Below are positions 56,524-64,000 of a stretch of 64,000 bases of DNA, one piece after another. The DNA lies in contig OY987271.1 in NCBI GenBank assembly GCA_963920665.1, forward strand, positions 5,149,350 to 5,213,349, written 5' to 3'. The DNA is from Straminergon stramineum. Its lineage: Eukaryota > Streptophyta > Bryopsida > Hypnales > Calliergonaceae. The stretch's first letter is position 1; every line of letters begins with the position of its first letter. A model generated the notes under the pieces. That model was not told where the DNA came from and did no database searches. It worked only from the letters and a program-made list of their open reading frames with translations. Made by a program: the position numbers and the translations under genes.

Positions 56524-57591
56524 AATCACTTTCTGTCCAATCCTCAAGACACTTCGAATCTGTTTCAAAAACCCAAACTCACTCTCGCAGCTATTCGAAA
56601 CTACTCACGCCAGAAACGAGTGTATTCAATTCAAGACGACGGTACTCTCTCACTATTCAGTTCAAGACGTAGTACTCGATCTCGCAACTCAAGACTAGCT
56701 AGTGCACTCTGATTGCCCTCAATTCTGATGAATCCGGTGAGAACGTTAACCCCAAATGCTGGTGGAGTGAGCTAGGCTGCCGGAACCACTATATATGAAA
56801 CTATTCGTGTGGACAAGCACCGACCTCGTGTGGCGTGAACCAGCGTTACCTGGGAAACTAAACCGGCTTGAGAGCGAGTGAAGGTTTGGGAAGTTCACAC
56901 GGCAACCAATTGTACCGAAAATGGAGTTGTGAGACTGCGGGAGACTGGAGATTCTTCGGAGAATGCTCTGGGTTTGGACTTGGTGGCGTCCCCTTCTTTA
57001 CAAGGAATCTTCTGTTCATTTGCGAACCAATCAGAAAAAAAGCCCAAAAAATCTAACCAGCCGGCGGCGGAACGCTGGCTGGCTTCCCCGACGCCGAACG
57101 TTCCTTTCCCGTGGACGCGCAGCCGCGGTCGATGGACGCACGGGGCCGCGGCTGTTTCGGGAACTGAAACTTTCTCAGAAGAGCCTCCCCTTGTCCAATC
57201 AACGTCATCGATCTCCGCAGATAATTATCCAGTCTTTCGTGGTCGCCACCATAATCACCGTGTTCTCATCCCTGCGCCAGGGCACTCACAAGTCGCTTGA
57301 ATTCAAATCCAACGCTGCTTCTCGAGGTGCCTGTGAGCTCGATACGGGCTCACATTGTTGATATAAATCAAGAGTCATGTATCTTACTCACACCAGGGTT
57401 GTCGATTGCGTGTTTGCGATCAGTTTCAGTTTGAGGTTTCAGGTTTGGGGATTCGATCCAGCTAGTCTGCTTGTGAATATTTGCAGGAAATTCAGGAGAG
57501 AATTTTGTGTTTTTAGTGAATAGTTTTCAAAGTGTGGAAGTAGGTTTGGGTGTTGAGGATTGGAAGACCTGAGCAGTAGTACGTGGTTAAT
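56524..57591. promoter_or_regulatory. Shared bidirectional promoter of ASR pair, copy C
   Basis: 1,068 bp between divergent ATGs and almost identical to copy A. TATA-like CTATATATGA is near 56,789 and GATATAAAT near 57,360. ABRE-like TACGTGG is at 57,580-57,586, CCAAT and ACGTCAT elements are kept, and the same CCGCGG-rich block is present. Confidence 0.6.
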
Positions 57592-58307
57592 ATGTCGCGT
57601 CATCAGCGTCACGGGCGCATTGGTAGAAACCGGTCATCGTCGTCTGGTGACAGCGCTCCAGCATACAGCTATGATCCATTACAGCAAACCCCGGCTGCTC
57701 CACATGGGCAAACGGGGAATCCTGTGTATGGACAGCCATCTTCACATGGTGGGTATGGACAACAAGTGATGCCATACCAGCAGCCGAGCGGCTATGGGGT
57801 CTATCCTGGTCAAGAGTTGCAGTATCTGCAGGCAGAGGAGCACCGGCATCGACAGAACGAGCACCGCGCGGAGATGGGCGCTCTTGGGGCTGTTGCTTTT
57901 GCTGCTGTAAGTTCCTGCAAACTTTATCTCAATCTACTTGTACTCTTTTTGGAAATGCAAATAAAAATTCAATTCGTGTGATTATCTGTTGTTGCAAGTT
58001 TTGGAGATCGAAAGTTGCTAAATATGCAAGTGGTTTCTGTCTTGGTATGATATTCGACGAGAAGCATCTGAGTGACCGTAATTCTGATGTCCAAGTGTTT
58101 TCTGTATAATTCCAGTACGAGAAGCATGAGGAGAAAGTGGATCCTGCTCATGCACATCGACACCAGGTTGAAGCTCAAGCTGCAGAGGCTGCAACTCTAG
58201 GTCTGGGAGGGTATGCTTTATACGAGCAACACGAAGCAAGCACAGTACACAAGCAAGATTCTGATCTGGGTGGTGTGAAACACCACGGACACCATCACCG
58301 TCATTAG
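57592..58307 (+). CDS. ASR (ABA/WDS-domain) protein, copy C, plus-strand partner
   Basis: Exons 57,592-57,906 and 58,116-58,307 with a 209-bp intron encode 168 residues. Exon 1 matches copy A. Exon 2 keeps the conserved His in YEKHEEKVDPAHAHRHQVE, where copy A has Tyr, so C preserves the family core better. The C-terminus is GLGGYALYEQHEA and a His cluster. Frame and splice sites are intact. Head-to-head with 55,853-56,523. Confidence 0.88.
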
Positions 58308-61300
58308 AGATGGAAGACACTCTCTTTGTTTAGTACGGAGCTAGCACCCTGACGAAGAATTTCAAGCAGTACCAGTTGGGTGTTTGTTGAGGGAGTTAGT
58401 AAATTTCTGCCTTCCAATTGATTCTTTTCTCTGAAAGTTGCAATGTTGTCATCTTGCCATCTACATGGCCATGCTAACAGAATAGACATGAACGATTTCA
58501 CCTTTCCTGTTCCCCAAGCACGCAGAAAAACTGCACAATTTTCTGTTTTCTACACAGTGGCTGAAATTATAGTGTCTTCGAGCTTAATCCATGTCCATAC
58601 TCTGGAGTTTGGCTTGCACGGTAAGCCGCTCATGCACATGACCTGTTGAGTAGAATGAACTTCTAGGTTTGGGTCCCTGCAGCTTCAAATGAAAGCTCCC
58701 TGTGGGAATTGAAACCATTGTTGTTTGCATGAGGATTCCAGAAACATTCGGCAGTTCTTTCTTTCTTTTTTAATTAATTGAAAACGAACCTGCTCTCCGA
58801 GTGAGGTACTTTCAGTCGATTAGGACGTTTTCACGTAAATCCGAACTTGTTCCGAAGTAACTCTCGTGGCGGAGCTTTCTGGTGCTGTGAGCAAGTGGCC
58901 ACCGGCCTGACAAAGGGCATGCATCTACATTCTAAAATGATCACACTGAGCACATTTGAATCATTTGCTAACGCTCATTGCCGAAGGCGGCCTGAACAAG
59001 TTCGAAAATAGCATTGCTTTTGAAGTGTTATAGATCTGAATGTGAGTGAGCTATAGAGATTTCAACCGAACAGTCTTGTAGTGTACATGTTGTGGATGAC
59101 AAGAATCAAGTTTGTAGTCATTTGGTCACATACATTGCAAGATGATAATGTTTCCGTGTTCAAAAAGGATGCTGAAATTTTCCTAGAAACACATTCAGAG
59201 GCGAAATTTGATTTCCAAACCGACTCAAATGGAAAAACTTTAAACTAGAAAGTGATTCAAAACCAATATACAAACACATTGGTAAAAAAAAGTATCATTC
59301 AATTGACTCATTTACAAAATGGCTTTGAAATGTCAAAAAAACTCATGAAAAGTTGCAAAAAATGCATCAAAACCTAAACCTCCTTCTACTAAAATGCTTC
59401 TCAATCCCTCATAACTTCTTGGATTGATATGAAATTTTAGCCACACAATCTACACTAGTATGTGCAACTTTTCAAAAACACTTTATTGGTAACAAACATT
59501 GTATGAAGAAGAAACTAGTTCCCAAGGTTCAACATAATCCCAAAGTGTCTAGATTTTGAACTTTGAATTGCTCCCCAAAATTCAAAACAACTTGGATTGA
59601 CATGGAAAGTTTACAAACTAGACTTCAAGAGGACTATAACCCAATAAATTTTTATTGAAAATGAACATTGGACGAAGGAGAAACAAGCCCCCCAATTCGT
59701 AGCCATTGAATGCAATTTGATGAACTCAAATTGAACTTAGTGACCTTTAATTGGCTTTCAAAAACTCAAAACATCTTGGATTGATCTGAAAATTTTACCA
59801 CATAAACCTGAAGAGAGACCCCAAATTTTCCAACAAGTTTTATTGAATTGCAACATCATATGCAAAAGTTAAAAGCACTTTCAATTGGACTTGAAATTAT
59901 GTGAAGACACTTTTTGTCCCCTTCAACAATGATGGATTAAACCCCTTTTGGTTTTACAACCCTCTATCTTAAGCCTAGAAGACCAAAGCTTGTTACTCAC
60001 TCCCTCTCAAAATGATCTTGTAGTTCCCTGTCATTTCATTGCCATAAACTTAATAGTGCACTTTGAAAAGAAATTCCAAACTCTAAGTTTCAAGACAATA
60101 GGAATGCACTAAAACGAAACTTACAACTCAAAAAAAGTTGAAAGGAAGTTATTTCTAGCAAAAATACCTAATCATTTTGTCCAAGCAAAAGATCTTTGGG
60201 ACAAAAGAAATACCATTTGATCTATCTCACTTGAGTTTTCTTTGTGTCCTCCATTTTCATGTTTTCAAGCTATTGGATAGTGAAAATAATGTCTCAAAGT
60301 GACACCATTGCCTATTTGTCAACTTCTATGATTTTTGGACTTTTGTTGTGATTCAAATTATTGCATTTTCTTAATAAACTTAGTCCATATATCCATATCC
60401 ATATCTTCTTGAAGAAAACATTGTAGCTTCTTCTAAGGTTTCATTCTTCATCATCTCATAACATTTTACTAGGCATGTCACACACCATCAACAAAACCAA
60501 ACGTATTATGTTTGTGTTTACTCGAGCAATATTTTATATCTATATTTGAAGTATTTAGATAACTCCACCAAGACAATGCCTCTTTTGCATTGGTGATTCC
60601 AAAAAAAGTGAAAAATAAAAATCAAGCTTTTTTCAATAAATAAAACTTGGACCCAGTTTGCATTCATTAATTTGAAATTTGAAAATCACTTTGACTACAT
60701 TGAATATTGAAAAACATTCATTGGTATTCTTCATCTATTTTTGTGATTTTCTTTTTCAAAACACTACATTTCAATGCAATCATTCCATTGTCCAAACACT
60801 CCACTATAGCTTGAAAGCACCCATTTTGCAAACTTAGTTTGAATTTCACCAATGAAATTGGATGTTTTCTATAAGTGAATTTCTTCAAATTTATTGGTGA
60901 TGATTTCAAAGTATCATGATTTTTGAAGAAAAGGTGAAATTCATATCTAGTTCACATCTAATTCAAAATTAGCTCAAGGGATCTGAAAATTTCTCCATAA
61001 GTGTATATTACAGTGAAGAATATTATAGTGTGACCCAAATCTCCGTCCTCAACTACAAATAGGAAATCAATAGACCATGGTAATAGGTCCAATGTTCAAT
61101 AATCAATAAAATGTTCCATTTTAGGAATTTAAGGAAAAAAATTCAAATTCGAGTGGACTTTAGACTCCATGAGATTTATTTCCTTTGTTTCATGGCGCAT
61201 AAATTCTCCCAATATCAAGTATATCTCTTCAATTTAAATCAAGAGCAAGGAGGTAGGAGTTGCCAAAATACACTATCTAATGATGCAAGGGTAAGAATGG

Positions 61301-61579
61301 GTATGTGTACCTTAAAAAGGCTTTTTTGGTGATCTATGGCACGCAATTTCTCAATTTTTTAGAAAATTCTTAAGACACCACCCACAAGCCCCTTCTTGTG
61401 TGTGTTTTGAGAAGAAGAATCTATTGTAATTCAAAATGGATGACAACATGCCATTTTACATCCTCCAACATGCTTTTCCTTGTCATCCAAAAGTCACATT
61501 CGGCTCCTCCAATGTTCAAGGGTTAAGTGCGGTTAACTTTGGGGTAACTTGCACCTAGATGAACTTCATCGTTAATGTA
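58308..61579. other. 3' flank and AT-rich tract, copy C, no gene
   Basis: Counterpart of 9,214-12,616. Short ORFs (58,443-58,649, 60,718-60,909, 61,111-61,332) are unsupported and not kept between copies. Confidence 0.55.
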
Positions 61580-61799
61580 AGGTAGGAGCACCCGAAAGTG
61601 TCCCTGCACCTAATTGTGTCAGATTCTACGTCAAGAATTCATTCTAGAACATAAATGTAGCTGGACTGTAGACCTCTTATCAATTTAGGTCAAAAACAAT
61701 AAGCTATGTTCTAAGTACTTACATTTACAGCCTAAAATGATTATGCTCTGTAGAATCTGACGCAATTGGGTGCAGGGACACTTTCGGGTGCTCTTACCT
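61580..61799. mobile_element. MITE, 220 bp, TA-flanked (copy C)
   Basis: Same insertion and site as 12,617-12,835, with ends AGGTAGGAGCACCCGAAAG and its inverted partner, and TA on each side (61,578-61,579 and 61,800-61,801). Confidence 0.88.
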
Positions 61800-63678
61800 T
61801 AAGTTATTCAATGTAGAGGAGGCAACTGAAAGGAATGTAAAAGGACACTAATAAATGAGTTTATGGCAGGACGTTGAATCCTCCATTGGAACTGGGCTCC
61901 ACAGAATAGTTTTGTGGGTTATCCAGGGTAAAAGTAAAAAAGCCCCCTATTTTGACCCTAGTCTAGGATGATTTCTAGACTGCCCATAGCATATTTGGGG
62001 TCTTAAATTGCAAATATGATTTTAGAATTTGCAAAAGAAATAATGTGCAAAAAAAATAAAAAATTCCTATGTTTTCCCCACAGTAAATTTACAGTTGCAG
62101 GGCCCAATTGAAATGGAGGATTTCACGTCCTCCAAGTTAATGTAACTTCTTGTACTTGAGTGAAAGTTCCTTTTAACCTACCTGGGGTACACTGTAATTA
62201 ATTTTTAACCCCTAAACGATGTGGCGGACATTTTTTGTCCAATAAATGATTATGAATTCTCATGTGTAGGACAAAAGTACAACTATTCATCCTCAGAGTT
62301 TGTGGTGGAAAGTGAAAATCTTCTATAGTAGTTTTACTCCGAATGATTATTTTTTATTCTCTTAAAGTAGATGATGTCACACGGTTACAAAATGGCTGAT
62401 TTCCACGGTCACCAACCCGGCATTCAAGGGTTAAAGATTTCCTTGGTACATTTTTTAACAACATTCGGGATTTTAAAAAAAATTTATAGGTTATTTTCTA
62501 TTAACCCCAAAATTGTCCACAGTCATCTCCAGACTTGACGATTTGAGAAAAAAGTCATTATAAAGTGCAATTTGGAAGCATAATTTGGAATTCATTCACA
62601 AAGAATAGTTGAAGATTCCTGTTTGTAGATTCCACCTGTACAGTTAGATTCAACAATGCTCTCAAGAATAGTTTTTCATAAATTTCCAAAGAGATTTCAA
62701 AATTCCCTTTTAGCCACTAAAGCTCCTTGACTATATTTCACCAAAAAAACCTCAAAATGGATTGTTTTGATGGCAAAGGCTCCCCCAAAACTCCCCCAAA
62801 TGAAAACTTGTTGCATCAAAACGTAAGATCTCGTGTTAGACTACTTCACTATATTGTAGTGAAAACACGGAGGCTTTCACCTTACAAATTGTGAGATTAT
62901 AGTGTTTAAAGTGGAAAGAAAGGTTTTGGGGGGGCATCCACATTCCCGGCTCCTCTAATTCAAGGAGGCCTTGGCACAAGTTCATTTCACTTTTGGGCTT
63001 GAACTTCTTTTGGCTTGATTTTTGTGATGAACTTGGCCACATGTTCAAAAACAATTAGAATATTTTGAATTTGGGAACATGTAAACACAAATTTCAATAC
63101 GGAACTAGCTTCAAGAAAAGTCTCGTACAAAGCCCTTCTTTCAACAATTTATGGCTTGCACATACAATTATATATTCAAAATTTGAAAGGTGGAGTTTTA
63201 GATTTCAACTAGCTCTAGAAGAGGAAAAAATAAAAATAAATATCACCCCAAATATCAAATTTTGACAAGCTCAACCAATTTCTATTCAAGATTCCAAGTT
63301 GAAGTGAAGGGGCAATTGGGCATATTGGGCCTAACAAGGGAGGAGGTTGGGTCACGGTTAGCAAAGCCCAACTCATCAAAACTCAATGACACTATTTCAC
63401 ATTCTCCTTGATTTCAAAGATTTTACACTTTCTCTTACTTTTGAAGATGTTCCTTGCACAATGAAATATAATTTGAGGATATTCCACATTGAATGTTGAT
63501 GATATAGAGATATTGTGACATAATTTTCAATCACTTTTATAGCCACATGCTTTAGGAGACATGTCAAGAGTGGATAAGAGGCTTATAGAAGTGGGGTAGT
63601 AAGAGGTAAAAGAAACCATGTGGGATATGTAAATTAGAATGACTAAGAAATCAACTCATGTCAAAGTGAAGTGAAAAG
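61800..63678. other. AT-rich tract, copy C, no gene
   Basis: Counterpart of 12,836-14,712. It contains the empty transposon target site, near 63,370. The 62,836-63,054 frame is the C version of the unsupported 72-codon ORF. Confidence 0.5.
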
Positions 63679-64000
63679 TAGGAATTATGTTTAAAGTAGA
63701 ATTTGAGACCTCATTTTGGCATAGTAGAATAACTTATGTCAAAAAACATGGAAGGAGAAAAGTTAGGAAATCAAGCTTAGTTTCAACTCCAAAAAACCCT
63801 TTGGGATTTAAAGTCTCCAATCAAAAGTTATGAACAAATTGTAGAGAGGGTTGGAAAAGACATTTTCATTGATGTTTTCAAACATCCTTTTGTGAATTTT
63901 GTTCATGAATTTCTTTTGGAGGCTCAAAATCACCAACCGGATTTTGGAAATGAGATTGAGCTTGATTTATCAACTCTTTTTAGTTCAAAGTTTTTTGTCA
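63679..64000. repeat. Foldback element, copy C, truncated by window end
   Basis: Left arm 63,679-63,747; the right arm starts at 63,990 and is cut off by the window. Confidence 0.8.

Larger units (their letters stand above)
49133..64000. repeat. Segmental duplication copy C (runs off the window)
   Basis: Corresponds to copy A 3-15,034 at very high identity. Differences are the 89-bp minisatellite duplication, fewer 28-bp units, loss of about 45 bp near 53,305 relative to A 4,155, a single 32-bp unit near 59,364, and loss of about 45 bp around 61,285 (A 12,230-12,320). Confidence 0.88.

Overview
The window is nuclear DNA of a land plant. It has GT-AG introns, plant TTTAGGG telomere-type repeats, and three divergent pairs of ABA/WDS (ASR, abscisic acid-stress-ripening) genes. 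An embedded mitochondrial nad6 fragment reads as correct protein without RNA editing. Vascular-plant nad6 usually needs editing, so I lean to a bryophyte (inference, moderate to low confidence). No prokaryotic features were seen.

Layout. The window is a tandem array of a large duplicated unit in three copies. Copy A is about 1-16,637. Copy B is about 16,638-27,279 plus 46,884-49,060. Copy C runs from about 49,133 past the window end. A full unit has a minisatellite-rich module (M1, about 4.9 kb), a head-to-head ASR gene pair (about 4.8 kb), and a long AT-rich tract (about 7 kb). A and C are nearly identical. B is more diverged and lacks most of M1, as expected from unequal recombination between two related modules inside the unit. 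The copies also differ by a 219-220 bp TA-flanked MITE (present in A and C, clean empty site in B), minisatellite copy number and microsatellite length. All carry a foldback element with 69-bp arms.

B is split by a 19,604-bp DNA transposon (27,280-46,883). It has 25-bp terminal inverted repeats and a 4-bp AACT duplication, and copies A and C show the empty site. Its left half carries a minus-strand DUF7869-type transposase broken by one stop and two 1-bp frameshifts. Its right half carries a broken plus-strand gene with a ParB/sulfiredoxin-like motif, a degenerate amino-methyltransferase-like block and an acidic coiled-coil tail. These are followed by an intact FCP1/NIF-like phosphatase ORF and a captured basic, Ser-rich ORF. 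A ~406-bp nad6 fragment sits inside the right-hand gene. Eighteen copies of a 19-bp near-perfect palindrome (best copy TATCGTCGACTCGACGATA) occur only inside the transposon. They cluster upstream of both gene blocks and recur in introns, once within coding sequence. I found none in the flanking host DNA.

How it fits together. The host genes are six ASR proteins transcribed in pairs from shared ~1 kb promoters. The transposon looks like a large gene-carrying element whose own proteins probably recognise the palindrome, but it is now decaying, mostly by C-to-T type changes. Every similarity statement rests on reading the sequence by eye; no database search was run.
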